From: an uncultured Alphaproteobacteria bacterium
GTDB lineage: Bacteria; Pseudomonadota; Alphaproteobacteria; Rhodobacterales; Rhodobacteraceae
Length of the DNA stretch: 64,000 bases
Reading direction: 5' to 3'
Assembly: GCA_902586885.1 (NCBI GenBank)
Contig: CACIJG010000010.1
Span: forward strand, 1 to 64,000
The notes beneath the pieces are model-generated. The model was not told where the DNA came from. It saw only the letters and a program-made list of their open reading frames with translations, and made no database searches. The translations under genes were made by a program, and so were the position numbers. This document shows, piece by piece, positions 18,196 through 28,349 of this stretch (its first letter is position 1; every line of letters starts with the position of its first letter).

Positions 18196-19175
18196 TTATT
18201 ATCTTCCATTTTAAAACGCCTTAAATTCCAAATCATAATCGGTATAACGCCAAGCATTATAAATAAAGCAATAGTGCTTCCTCTTCCTGAGTCTCCTCCG
18301 CCACGAAACATCCAGTCAAACATTAGGTTAGCTAAAACCTCTGTCCCCCACTGTCCATTTGTCATAGCCAGAACGATATCAAAAACTTTTAAAACTAATA
18401 TTGTAATAGTTGTCCAAATAACTAATATAGTCTCTGAAAGAAAAGGAATAATAATAAAGAAAAATATTCTTACTTCACCGGCGCCGTCAATTCGTGCAGC
18501 CTCTATAGTCTCCTCAGGGATAGCCCTAAGTGCCGCGCTGAATATAACCATAGCTAAACCAGTTTGGATCCAAATCATTATTACCATTAGAAAAAAATTA
18601 TTCCAGAAAGGGATAGCTATCCAAGCTTGAGGGCTAGCTCCAAAATAAACCATTATTGCATTTAGAAGACCTATCTGATCGTTTTCTGGGCCTCTGTACT
18701 CGTATACAAACTTCCAAATAACACTTGCGCCCACAAATGAGATTGCCATCGGCATAAAAATCAGAGATTTTGCTATTACCCCCCACCATACTCTATCTGC
18801 TAATGCTGCAATGGTTAAGCCAAGAAAGGTACAACTGGTTGGCACAACGATAAGCCATAAAAAATTATTAAATATACTTTGCCTGAAATCACTATCATTT
18901 ATGGCCCAAATATAATTATTAATGCCCTTAAATTCTCTTCCATGATTATCTAAAAAGCTAAGTCTGGTTGTCTCCGCAACTGGATAGATAAGAAAAATAA
19001 ACAAAATAATTAAGGCAGGAGCAAGAAAAATCCAAGCCCTTAACTTTGAATCTTGAAGATTACTTTTATAAAACTTTTTGTAGAAATAGTCGTGTAGGTG
19101 ATTAGCCAGCACGTAATATAAGATACATACTAATATTCCTGAAGAAACATATATGAAAAATTGCAATAGAGGCAC
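18192..19175 (-). CDS. Alpha-glucoside-type ABC permease (AglF-like)
   Basis: 327 aa; EAARIDGAGEVRIFFFIIIPFL motif. Confidence 0.88.
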   Translation of the reverse strand: MPLLQFFIYVSSGILVCILYYVLANHLHDYFYKKFYKSNLQDSKLRAWIFLAPALIILFIFLIYPVAETTRLSFLDNHGREFKGINNYIWAINDSDFRQSIFNNFLWLIVVPTSCTFLGLTIAALADRVWWGVIAKSLIFMPMAISFVGASVIWKFVYEYRGPENDQIGLLNAIMVYFGASPQAWIAIPFWNNFFLMVIMIWIQTGLAMVIFSAALRAIPEETIEAARIDGAGEVRIFFFIIIPFLSETILVIWTTITILVLKVFDIVLAMTNGQWGTEVLANLMFDWMFRGGGDSGRGSTIALFIMLGVIPIMIWNLRRFKMEDNK

Positions 19176-19250
19176 AAGTAAATATCCTATATGAAGAGAG
19201 GCGAAATAAAAATTTACTTCGCCTCAATTTATCTAATAAAAATTAGATTT

Positions 19251-20564
19251 TTACTTTATAGCGTCCCAGCTTTTTTGAATTGCAGCTGTAACTTCTTTCG
19301 CCGACTTTCCACCCGTATAATCTACCATACCGGTCCAGAAAGAACCTGCGCCTATAGGTCCGGGCATTAGGTCGGATCCATCAAATCTAAACGTTGTTGC
19401 ATTTAATAAAATTTGATTAAGACCTCTAAAAGTGTCACTAGAATGCTTACTTAGGTCAATTCCCTTATGTGGATTTAAAAATCCAGAACCTTCTATTTCC
19501 ATCCATATATGATTGGACTGAGGATGCTTTAAATAGTTCATGAATTCCCTGGTTGCTGGGCTGTCTTTTGTAATAGCGAAAAGAGTTCCACCGCCAAGAA
19601 CCGGATTACCTAAATCTTTAGTGGAGTATGAAGGAAAGTAGAAGAAGTTATAGTCATCTCCAGCTTTCAATCCTTCAGGGAAAAATGCAGGTATAAAACT
19701 AGCCTGACGATGCATCATGCATTTTGCAGGCGAAGTAAATAAACCCTTCGGGCTATCTCTAAAGTCAGTAGTTGCTACGCCCTTAGATCCACCATCAACA
19801 TATGACTCATTTCTAGCAAAAGATCCAAAGAAATCCATTGCCTCAATTACCTTTGGATCGTTAAAAGGCATCTCATTTGTTACCCACTTGTCATAAACAG
19901 ATGGATCATGAGTTCTTAGCATAATATCTTCCATCCAGTCTGTACCTGGCCAACCAGTTGCGTCACCTGACCCAAGACCAATACACCAAGGAGTATTCCC
20001 ATCTTTAGCCATTTTTTCAGTCAGTGCAATAAGTTCTTCCATTGTTTTTGGAATCTCATATCCGTTGTCTTCAAAGTTATCTGGAGAATACCAAACTAAA
20101 CTTTTTACATTTACTCTATAGAAAAAGCCATAAAACTGGTCGTTTCCACTTTTATCTGGATATGTACCAAGATCAATCCAAGATTGACCAGCTGCATAAT
20201 TGTCTTTCACCCAACTCTGCATATCACCACCCAAGGGAACTAATCCCCCAATGGCTGCGATATTAGCCGCAAGTCCTGGCTGTGGAAAAATTGCAAGATT
20301 TGGCGGGCTACCAGCTTTAACATCAATTGTTATTTGCTGTTCAAAGCTATCAGATCCACCGTACTCAACTGTAGCGCCAGTTGCATCAGTAAAAGCTTTT
20401 ATAACTTTTCTGAATTGATCATCTTGAGGAGCCAACCATGGCCCAGATATAGTAATTTTTTGACCTGATAAATCAGGTCCCTCATAATGTCCACCTGAAT
20501 AAGCAATATTCAGAGGCATTATTATTGCAGTCAAAACAATAAGAAAGTTACGCAGTTTTCTCAT
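19251..20564 (-). CDS. Sugar ABC transporter substrate-binding protein (AglE-like)
   Basis: 437 aa; signal peptide; extracellular solute-binding family 1 pattern. Confidence 0.88.
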   Translation of the reverse strand: MRKLRNFLIVLTAIIMPLNIAYSGGHYEGPDLSGQKITISGPWLAPQDDQFRKVIKAFTDATGATVEYGGSDSFEQQITIDVKAGSPPNLAIFPQPGLAANIAAIGGLVPLGGDMQSWVKDNYAAGQSWIDLGTYPDKSGNDQFYGFFYRVNVKSLVWYSPDNFEDNGYEIPKTMEELIALTEKMAKDGNTPWCIGLGSGDATGWPGTDWMEDIMLRTHDPSVYDKWVTNEMPFNDPKVIEAMDFFGSFARNESYVDGGSKGVATTDFRDSPKGLFTSPAKCMMHRQASFIPAFFPEGLKAGDDYNFFYFPSYSTKDLGNPVLGGGTLFAITKDSPATREFMNYLKHPQSNHIWMEIEGSGFLNPHKGIDLSKHSSDTFRGLNQILLNATTFRFDGSDLMPGPIGAGSFWTGMVDYTGGKSAKEVTAAIQKSWDAIK

Positions 20565-20593
20565 TTGTCCCCCCTTTTATTTAATTAAAGTTG

Positions 20594-20641
20594 AAAAAAT
20601 GCTACTAGTTAATGATTAAAAAATGCTACTAGTTAATGATG
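20594..20641 (+). repeat. Two tandem 24-bp repeats AAAAAATGCTACTAGTTAATGAT(T/G) between divergent genes
   Basis: 20594-20617 and 20618-20641 differ only at the last base. Confidence 0.9.
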
Positions 20642-20779
20642 AAAAAAGAAGATTCTTTAGCTATCTTTAAGTCAACAACCCTCTTTTCTTTACATTTTGT
20701 CTATTTCTTAAACAAATGCACGTTAATTAGGCACTTTAAAAATGATGAAATAATTAAAACCAAGAGAACATATTTCTAA

Positions 20780-22111
20780 ATGGATAATCTGTCAATTATC
20801 AATTCATTTCCTAAAGACTTTATTTTTGGTACTGCAACTTCAAGCTATCAAATCGAGGGAAGTAACTACGGCAATTGTGGGCGGAGTCACTGGGATAGTT
20901 TTGCTAAAAAGCCTAATAAAACATATAGGTCTCAAGATGGTGGTGTAGCCTGCGCTCATTATTTGAAGTGGAATGAAGACCTTGATTTAGTTAAAAATTG
21001 TGGTTTTTCAGCTTATAGATTTTCTTTCTCATGGCCTAGAGTGTTACCCGAAGGTAAAGGGCTCATTAACAATGAAGGTCTTTCTTTTTACGACAAGCTT
21101 TTAGACGGTATGTTAGAAAGAGAATTAAAGCCTTTTGGAACATTATATCATTGGGATCTACCTATTAACTTAGCAGAAAAAGGAGGATGGGTTAACAGAG
21201 ATACACCAAAGTATTTTGCTGATTATACCGATCTTGTAATGAAAAATTTTGGCGATAGATTATATTCTATTGCTACAATCAATGAACCGTGGTGTGCATC
21301 TTGGCTTTCATATTACTGTGGAGAGCACGCCCCTGGCCTGAAAGATCTTTCCGCTGCAGCAAAATCAATGCATTTTATTCTCTTAGCGCACGGGAAAGCT
21401 TTAGAGGTCATAAGGTCCCATAATCATAAAAATGCTGGTATTGTATTAAATAAAGCTTATGTGACAACAAAAGATGATAACGAACAAAATAATATTGCTG
21501 CCGAGCTTTATAATTCAATTCATAATGATTGGTTTGATTCTGCAATTTTTAATGGTGAATATCCTAAAAACGTTTTAGATTTATTTAAAGAGCATATTCC
21601 TGAAAATTACCAAAAAGATTTAGAGGCAATCAGCCAATCAATTGATTGGATTGGTATAAATTATTATACTCGAGCCATTGTGGAGCATGACAAAAAAATT
21701 AAAGATATTAACTTAGTATTAACCAAAGGCCCTTTAAAGAAAACCGATATGGGTTGGGAGATTTTTCCAGATGGCCTTTCAAAAATAATACAATCCATGA
21801 TTAAAAAATACTCCTTGAACATACCCATTCATATAACTGAAAATGGGATGGCTAATAAAGATGAAATTGCTAAAGAGACAATAAATGATCATGAAAGAAT
21901 TGGTTTTTATTATTCTCACATTAATGAGGTTAAGAAGTTACTCGACAAAAAAATACCAATAAAAAGCTATTTCGCTTGGTCATTATTGGACAATTTTGAA
22001 TGGGCTTTTGGTTATAGTAAACGATTTGGGCTAGTTCATGTTGATTTTGAGACTCAAATTAGAACACCAAAAAAATCGTGGTACGAATTTCAATCTTATT
22101 TACTTAAATGA
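20780..22111 (+). CDS. GH1 beta-glucosidase
   Basis: 443 aa; FIFGTATSSYQIEG, TINEPW, ITENG, WSLLDNFEWAFGYSKRFGLVHVD. Confidence 0.93.
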   Translation: MDNLSIINSFPKDFIFGTATSSYQIEGSNYGNCGRSHWDSFAKKPNKTYRSQDGGVACAHYLKWNEDLDLVKNCGFSAYRFSFSWPRVLPEGKGLINNEGLSFYDKLLDGMLERELKPFGTLYHWDLPINLAEKGGWVNRDTPKYFADYTDLVMKNFGDRLYSIATINEPWCASWLSYYCGEHAPGLKDLSAAAKSMHFILLAHGKALEVIRSHNHKNAGIVLNKAYVTTKDDNEQNNIAAELYNSIHNDWFDSAIFNGEYPKNVLDLFKEHIPENYQKDLEAISQSIDWIGINYYTRAIVEHDKKIKDINLVLTKGPLKKTDMGWEIFPDGLSKIIQSMIKKYSLNIPIHITENGMANKDEIAKETINDHERIGFYYSHINEVKKLLDKKIPIKSYFAWSLLDNFEWAFGYSKRFGLVHVDFETQIRTPKKSWYEFQSYLLK

Positions 22112-23111
22112 ATTCTTTACTGTCTTGAAAAAAGGTGTTGTGAAATGCCTCAGCTGCCCCCTTTAATCCATTATTATCATCAACGGATAAGAAAATAGGA
22201 ACCATTCCTACATAATCTGAGTATCTACCTTTATTTTCGACTGCTGATAGGAAATTACTTTCTAATATAATAGATTGTAACTTACTAGAAATACCTCCAC
22301 ATATTACCACTCCTCTTTGACATCCATTAATCAAGATATTATTGGAAATTGAAGTACCCAATATTTCAAACATTATTTTTGCAGCTTTCTTTGCAATTTT
22401 GTTATTATTGAGCGCAGACTCTCCAATCTCTTTAGCAGACTTTTTTGTTCCTTTTATTTTATGTTTATATAATAGAAATTTATAAATATTCTCTAACCCC
22501 CTTCCGCTAAGAAGCTCTTCCGTGGATACATACTGCATTTTTTTTGATAAAAATTGTAAGATCTCGATTTCAAGCTTATTTGCTGGTGAAAAATGTACGT
22601 TACCACCCTCGCCTTGTATTGGAAATAACTCCGAACCAATTTTTGAAAGAGTGCATATGCCCAATCCTGTGCCTGGTCCAGTTATCAGAATGTTTGTTTT
22701 TTCTTGAGGAATACCTTTTTTTAGAACAATTATTTTGTGTTTTTTAAGCACTGTAGAAGAAAAAGATACTTTTCTTGCTTTAAAAAAATTACTGAAACCT
22801 AATCCTTGCGCAGCAAAGTCATTTATTGCCAAAATAGATGAACAACCAAATTTTTTTAAAATCTTCCTTTTTTCAAAGTGCCAATGATTATTTGTTAATT
22901 TAACTACATTTTTACTGCAAGGACCAGCTACTGATAACGATAGATTTTTAATAATTAAATTGTTAGATGCAATGTAGAATTTAATTGCATCCTCTATTTT
23001 AGGAAAATCCTTACACTCAAGAAATTCTATATTGGTGACTTCAGAACTTTTGTTTTTTTGAAAGCCAAAACGAGCGTTTGTGCCCCCTATATCTGCAACA
23101 AGTAAATTCAT
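22104..23111 (-). CDS. glk: Glucokinase
   Basis: 335 aa; LLVADIGGTNARFG, INDFAAQGLG, GPGTGLG, QGEGGNVHF. Confidence 0.9.
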   Translation of the reverse strand: MNLLVADIGGTNARFGFQKNKSSEVTNIEFLECKDFPKIEDAIKFYIASNNLIIKNLSLSVAGPCSKNVVKLTNNHWHFEKRKILKKFGCSSILAINDFAAQGLGFSNFFKARKVSFSSTVLKKHKIIVLKKGIPQEKTNILITGPGTGLGICTLSKIGSELFPIQGEGGNVHFSPANKLEIEILQFLSKKMQYVSTEELLSGRGLENIYKFLLYKHKIKGTKKSAKEIGESALNNNKIAKKAAKIMFEILGTSISNNILINGCQRGVVICGGISSKLQSIILESNFLSAVENKGRYSDYVGMVPIFLSVDDNNGLKGAAEAFHNTFFQDSKEFI

Positions 23112-23183
23112 CTATAAACACAAACTTTTTTTATCTTTTCTTAGCTTTTTTATAGCCTTATTATTAAAAAAATAAACAGATTA

Positions 23184-23948
23184 TTATTCAGCCGTCCATC
23201 CACCGTCAATTACTAAGGCTGATCCAGTCACAAGAGCTGATGCTTCAGAAGCTAAAAAAATAACTGCGCCCATTATGTCCTCGACTTTTCCTACTCTTCC
23301 CAGTTTTATTTTTTCTTCTATCCAAGCTCTTTTTTTAGGATCATCAAAAGTCGGTTTAGTAAGATCAGTTAAGATAAATGTTGGACAAATAGTATTGATT
23401 CTTATGTTTGAAGGGCCAAACTCAATAGCCATCGATTTTGTAAAACCTTCGATAGCATGTTTAGAGGCGCTGTAAACTGAACGTTCCTGACCGCCTACCA
23501 AACCCATCTGAGAGGAAATATTTATTAGTGAACCAGATTTCTTAAATTTAGCGAGTTTTTTTGCAACTGCGGCAGTCAAGAAATAAGCTCCTTTCAAGTT
23601 AGTTCCAATAACTTCATCAAAATCATCTTCGTTTGATTCAGTTGCTAAAGAGTGTTTTGCTATTCCGGCAGAATTAACCAAGATATCAAATGGTTCTAAA
23701 TCTTGTATTTTTTTTATAGTTTTTTTTGTATCGGATACATCTAAACTCATAGTTTCGACTGAATATCTATTTCTTTTTAATAAATTCGATAAGTTGTTTA
23801 GCTGATCTTTTCGTCTAGCAGCTATAGTCACTGATGCACCATGTTCGGCAAGCGCTACTGCACATGCTAGCCCAATACCGGAGGAAGCCCCAGAAACAAG
23901 AGCACGCTTATACTTTAAGGAAAATGATGGAGTTTTCGGTAATTTCAT
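23184..23948 (-). CDS. SDR family oxidoreductase
   Basis: 254 aa; VSGASSGIGLA, NSAGIAK, YSASKHA. Confidence 0.92.
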   Translation of the reverse strand: MKLPKTPSFSLKYKRALVSGASSGIGLACAVALAEHGASVTIAARRKDQLNNLSNLLKRNRYSVETMSLDVSDTKKTIKKIQDLEPFDILVNSAGIAKHSLATESNEDDFDEVIGTNLKGAYFLTAAVAKKLAKFKKSGSLINISSQMGLVGGQERSVYSASKHAIEGFTKSMAIEFGPSNIRINTICPTFILTDLTKPTFDDPKKRAWIEEKIKLGRVGKVEDIMGAVIFLASEASALVTGSALVIDGGWTAE

Positions 23949-25258
23949 TAGTTTGCAGAGCTACCATAAGGAATATTTTTACCGCCAAAGCGTCTAACTC
24001 GCAAGTTACACTGCTCGGCGTGACCTATAAATCCTTCTAAAACACACAAACGGGATCCATACTCCCCAACTAATGAAGCCGCTTCATCTGTAACAATTTT
24101 TTGATAACTATGCGTTTTTAAAAACTTACCTACCCATAAACCACCTGTATAGCGTCCTGCTTTTTTTGTGGGTAGGGTATGATTTGTTCCTATTACTTTG
24201 TCTCCATTAGCCACATTTGTTCTTGGTCCTAAAAATAATGCCCCATACGAATGCATATTGGTTAGATACCAGTCATCTCTATCTGTCATCACTTGAACGT
24301 GTTCATAAGCCATTTCATTTGCAACAGACAGCATTTCTTCATGAGTGTCACATATAATAATATCCCCATAATTTTCCCAACTTTCTGCCGCGGTTTCAGC
24401 TGTCGGCAAGATGTGTAATATTCTACTTATTTCGTTTAAAGTATCAGTTGCTAAATTTTTTGAGTTAGTTATCAAGCAAGCAGGCGAATTATAGCCATGT
24501 TCTGCTTGACCTAGCAAGTCAGTAGCACACATTTCTGCATCTACTGTGTCATCTGCAATAATCATTGTTTCTGTTGGGCCAGCAAAAAGATCAATACCAA
24601 CGCGTCCAAAGAGCTGTCTTTTTGCCTCAGCTACAAAGGCATTGCCAGGTCCAACCAACATATGTACTGGATCTATAGTTTCTGTTCCTAAGGCCATAGC
24701 CGCGACAGCCTGAACTCCTCCCAAAACATATATTTCATGTGCACCGCCAAGTTTCATCGCCGCAACTATAGCTGGATGCGGCTTTCCATTTACCGGAGGT
24801 GCAGAGGCAATAATTCGTGGCACTTTTGCTACCGAAGCTGTTAAAACTGACATATGAGCAGATGCTACCATTGGAAACTTACCTCCTGGCACATAGCAAC
24901 CAACCGACTGAACAGGTATATTTTTATGACCAAGAATTACTCCTGGGAGAGTTTGAACTTCTATATCCTTAATGCTTTTCATTTGCTCCTGAGCAAAATT
25001 TCGAATTTGTTTTTGAGCAAATTTGATATCTTCCATTTCTCTAGTGGTAACTTTCTGCATAGCTGCCGAAATCTCACTCTCAGTTAGAAGGAAATTTTCT
25101 GGATTAAAATTATCAAATTTTTTTGATAATTGACGAATAGCTGAGTCACCATTGGCTTCAACTTCTTTAAGTATTTTTTCAACAGTTGCCTTGACTTTAG
25201 TATCATCTTCTAGCTTTTTACTTTCTGATTTGCTGCTTTTTAACTTTGCTATGGCCAT
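23948..25258 (-). CDS. Histidinol dehydrogenase-family protein, sulfopropanediol dehydrogenase (HpsN)-like
   Basis: 436 aa; [39 protein letters not shown]; stop/start overlap with SDR. Confidence 0.82.
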   Translation of the reverse strand: MAIAKLKSSKSESKKLEDDTKVKATVEKILKEVEANGDSAIRQLSKKFDNFNPENFLLTESEISAAMQKVTTREMEDIKFAQKQIRNFAQEQMKSIKDIEVQTLPGVILGHKNIPVQSVGCYVPGGKFPMVASAHMSVLTASVAKVPRIIASAPPVNGKPHPAIVAAMKLGGAHEIYVLGGVQAVAAMALGTETIDPVHMLVGPGNAFVAEAKRQLFGRVGIDLFAGPTETMIIADDTVDAEMCATDLLGQAEHGYNSPACLITNSKNLATDTLNEISRILHILPTAETAAESWENYGDIIICDTHEEMLSVANEMAYEHVQVMTDRDDWYLTNMHSYGALFLGPRTNVANGDKVIGTNHTLPTKKAGRYTGGLWVGKFLKTHSYQKIVTDEAASLVGEYGSRLCVLEGFIGHAEQCNLRVRRFGGKNIPYGSSAN

Positions 25259-25333
25259 CTTGTATTCCTTTGATTTAAACTAAGTTTTTAAAAGTATTAA
25301 CTCATACAATAAAAAGAACTAGATTGAGAAGAA

Positions 25334-26137
25334 CTAAGTCTTCCAGCTAGCGTCTAATTTATCTAACAATCTCCAATAAGCAGGCCATTCTGGATGCCTT
25401 ACATGAGCGCCTCCTTGGGCGTCACCACCCTCAAACTGCTGCCGGGTGTGTAGCATTACCTTTTTAGATATTTTGTTAAGTTTTCCTCCAGATGCCATGA
25501 CTTTTAGTTGGATTTCGCTATTTCTAATAAATAATTGGTGCCGAGCAAAAGCCCAAATAGCACTAGGTCCTGCTGTTATAAGTCCATGATTCCTCAGAAC
25601 AAGAGTGTGGTTTTTCTTACCTAAAGATTTTACTATTCGTTTTTTTTCAGATCCATCTAAAACGATCCCTTCGAAATCATGATATCCAACTCGGTCATAA
25701 AGCTGGCAACCCTCTTGAAACATAGGCACAACTTTCTCTTTAAGTGCCGCTATTGATTGGCTCATGGGCTCATGGGTATGCATAACGCAGTGTAAGTCTT
25801 TGGAACGCGCTTGATGAATTGCTGAATGTATATTGTAACCAGCTTTATTAATAGGCCAGTTAACGTTATCTAACTTATTGCCGTTAAGATCTAACCTAAC
25901 CAAATTTGACGCTTTTATTTCATCATACCTCAAACCAAATGGATTGATTAGAAAAGTATCTGTATCAGGAATTCTAAGCGTTATATGATTATACACCACA
26001 CTTGTCCAACCATAGTAATCTGTTAAACGATAAACTGCCGCTAGATCTACCCGAGCTCGCCACTCTCCCATAGACATACCCCTTGGACATCTTGGGTATT
26101 TGTTTGTAAGCGCTATAGATTTAGATGTCATAATCAA
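25334..26137 (-). CDS. Class II aldolase/adducin family protein
   Basis: 267 aa; YNHITLRIP, HTHEP, LRNHGLITAG metal-binding motifs. Confidence 0.9.
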   Translation of the reverse strand: MIMTSKSIALTNKYPRCPRGMSMGEWRARVDLAAVYRLTDYYGWTSVVYNHITLRIPDTDTFLINPFGLRYDEIKASNLVRLDLNGNKLDNVNWPINKAGYNIHSAIHQARSKDLHCVMHTHEPMSQSIAALKEKVVPMFQEGCQLYDRVGYHDFEGIVLDGSEKKRIVKSLGKKNHTLVLRNHGLITAGPSAIWAFARHQLFIRNSEIQLKVMASGGKLNKISKKVMLHTRQQFEGGDAQGGAHVRHPEWPAYWRLLDKLDASWKT

Positions 26138-26239
26138 CCTTTTGTAAGAATTTAGTAACTATTATGAGTTAAATAGACAAAGAAAATCAATTTATATATG
26201 AAATATTTACGAGCTTTTGAATTTAGCGAACTTGATTAC

Positions 26240-26260
26240 GGGTTATTAAAAAAATAACCC
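26240..26260 (+). other. Hairpin GGGTTATT-AAAAA-AATAACCC in divergent intergenic region
   Basis: 8-bp perfect stem followed by TCTTT. Confidence 0.45.
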
Positions 26261-26496
26261 TCTTTGCGCATGAAAGTAATGACATAAAGCTTCAAATAAC
26301 AAATTAGCTTAGAGACAGGACATTTTAAACTTAAATAATCATTTATAAACAATTATTTAAATTATTTTATTCATGTATTAGAAAAAAATATATTGAATTT
26401 ATACATTTAAATTTGAAAAGAGACTTAATAGTCTTTGCACTACAATAAAAAAATATGTATGTTGGTGACTACTGAAAAAACCTAAGGGAGGAATTA

Positions 26497-27483
26497 ATGA
26501 AGTTATTCAGAAAAATAGCTACAGGACTAGCCGTCGTTGCTTGTACAGTATCGTTCTCAACGATCGTAAAAGCCGCCGACGAAGTGAATGTAGCTTTCTT
26601 CTTGGAGTGGGCAACACCAAACCAAGAAGCTAAAGTAAAGAAGATGTACGACGAAGCTATGGGAGTAAAAGTTAACTGGACAAATTTTGCGACCGGAGTT
26701 GAAATGACTGAAGCTATGCTTTCAGGAGATATCGACATTTCCTACAGTCAAGGAATGACGCCATTTGTAAACGCAGTTAACGCGAAAGCACCGATTAAAA
26801 TTGTGGATGTTGCGGTTGAATACGGAATGGGTGGAACAGGTTGTGTAGTAAGCAATTCAGCTGGAATATCTCAAGCAAATGCAAAGGATTTAGAGGGTCA
26901 GAAAGTTGCAGTTCCTTTAAATACAATGGCTGACTATGCTTTCAGAATGATCATGTCACACTTAGGTGCAGATGCATCAAAAGTTAATGTTGTTGATATG
27001 GAGCCAGCTGACGGCGCAGTTGCTCTAGTAGATGGTAATGTAGTCATGTCTTGTATGTTTGGTAAAAACTCAATTGACAAAGCATTAGAAAAAGGAAAGA
27101 TGCTTATGACAACTGCTGAGGCTACTGCTGCTGGTATAACAAGTTTTGATATAACCTCAGCTACAGACAAATTCATTAAAGAAAATCCGGAGCTTTTAAG
27201 ATCTTTTCTTGAAGTCACAGCAGAAGCTAACGCTACATACGCTGCTGGGAAATCTGATATGAACATAATAGCAAAAGATGCTGGAATGACTGTTGAAAAG
27301 ACAAAAAACCAAATGGCTGGATTCAAGTTCCCTTCTCCTGCTGAACAAAAGGCGACTTGGTTCACCTCAGGCGGAAAAGTAGAGGGAATGCTTGCATTCA
27401 TGGGAAATATGTTTGCTACAAGCGAAAATCCTGCACTTAGTGATTACTCAAAGACAATAAACACATCTTTTCTACCAGACTAA
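26497..27483 (+). CDS. ABC transporter substrate-binding protein, taurine/NMT1-like
   Basis: 328 aa; signal peptide ending VKAAD; DLEGQKVAVPLNTMADYAFRMIMSHLG. Confidence 0.87.
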   Translation: MKLFRKIATGLAVVACTVSFSTIVKAADEVNVAFFLEWATPNQEAKVKKMYDEAMGVKVNWTNFATGVEMTEAMLSGDIDISYSQGMTPFVNAVNAKAPIKIVDVAVEYGMGGTGCVVSNSAGISQANAKDLEGQKVAVPLNTMADYAFRMIMSHLGADASKVNVVDMEPADGAVALVDGNVVMSCMFGKNSIDKALEKGKMLMTTAEATAAGITSFDITSATDKFIKENPELLRSFLEVTAEANATYAAGKSDMNIIAKDAGMTVEKTKNQMAGFKFPSPAEQKATWFTSGGKVEGMLAFMGNMFATSENPALSDYSKTINTSFLPD

Positions 27484-27508
27484 TATATTTAGTTTTTAAA
27501 TTGTTTTG

Positions 27509-27541
27509 TAATAGGCGCTTATTTATTAAAAGCGCCTATTA
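27509..27541 (+). terminator. Strong intercistronic stem-loop between SBP and ATPase genes
   Basis: TAATAGGCGCTT / AAGCGCCTATTA 12-bp perfect stem with 9-nt loop; only a weak U-tract follows, so attenuator/3'-end stabiliser is possible. Confidence 0.75.
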
Positions 27542-27556
27542 TATTTTCAAGAGACA

Positions 27557-28348
27557 TTGGAAATGAGTGATTTAGTATCTAAAAATCTAAACATGCTCTT
27601 TGGTGACACTGTACACGCCCTAAAGGATGTTAGCTTTACTCTAAAAAAGGGTGAATTACTTACCGTTTTGGGACCTTCAGGCTGTGGCAAGACGACTTTA
27701 CTTAATATAATAGCTGGCTTTTTAAATCCCACGAGTGGCACGATAAGCTTGGATGAAAAAGAGATTAATGGGCCAGGCGTTGAACGCGGAATGGTTTTCC
27801 AGCAAGGCGCACTGTTCGAATGGTTAACAGTTTCACAAAATGTAGACTTTGGTTTAAGAATGAGGAAGGAAAATCCTCAAAAATCAAAAAAATTAGTAGA
27901 TGAGTGGCTTGAAATAGTGGGGCTACAGGGCTTTGGTGATACACCCACTTATCAATTGTCTGGAGGGATGCAGCAAAGGGTTGCGCTTGCAAGATGCCTT
28001 ATAAACAATCCTGATTTGATTTTAATGGACGAACCCCTAGGGGCTTTAGATGCATTAACAAGAGAGAAAATGCAGTCTCTTGTATTAAAAATTTGGAAAG
28101 AAACAGGCAAAACCATAGTGTTGATAACGCATTCAGTTGAGGAGGCTCTTTTACTAGGGGAAAGACTTTTTGTAATGGCTCCTAGACCTGGAAGAATCCA
28201 TAAGGAGTACACTCTTCCTTTTGCTTCTATGGGTCTCCAGAAAGACTTAAGATCAATTAAAAATAATAAAAAATTTGTAACTACCAGAGAAGAAATTCTG
28301 ACCATGATTTGGGATATGGAAGAAGAGATAATGGGGAAAGAAAACTAA
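27557..28348 (+). CDS. ABC transporter ATP-binding protein (TauB/SsuB-like)
   Basis: 263 aa; GPSGCGKTT, LSGGMQQRVALARCL, MDEPLGALDALTRE (ORF may start slightly downstream or upstream). Confidence 0.9.
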   Translation: MEMSDLVSKNLNMLFGDTVHALKDVSFTLKKGELLTVLGPSGCGKTTLLNIIAGFLNPTSGTISLDEKEINGPGVERGMVFQQGALFEWLTVSQNVDFGLRMRKENPQKSKKLVDEWLEIVGLQGFGDTPTYQLSGGMQQRVALARCLINNPDLILMDEPLGALDALTREKMQSLVLKIWKETGKTIVLITHSVEEALLLGERLFVMAPRPGRIHKEYTLPFASMGLQKDLRSIKNNKKFVTTREEILTMIWDMEEEIMGKEN

Positions 28349-28349
28349 A

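Noticed and set aside
23948-25258. Annotation as biosynthetic histidinol dehydrogenase (hisD)
   Set aside because: No histidine genes nearby and a second divergent paralogue at 30255-31547; catabolic HpsN-like call preferred but unproven.
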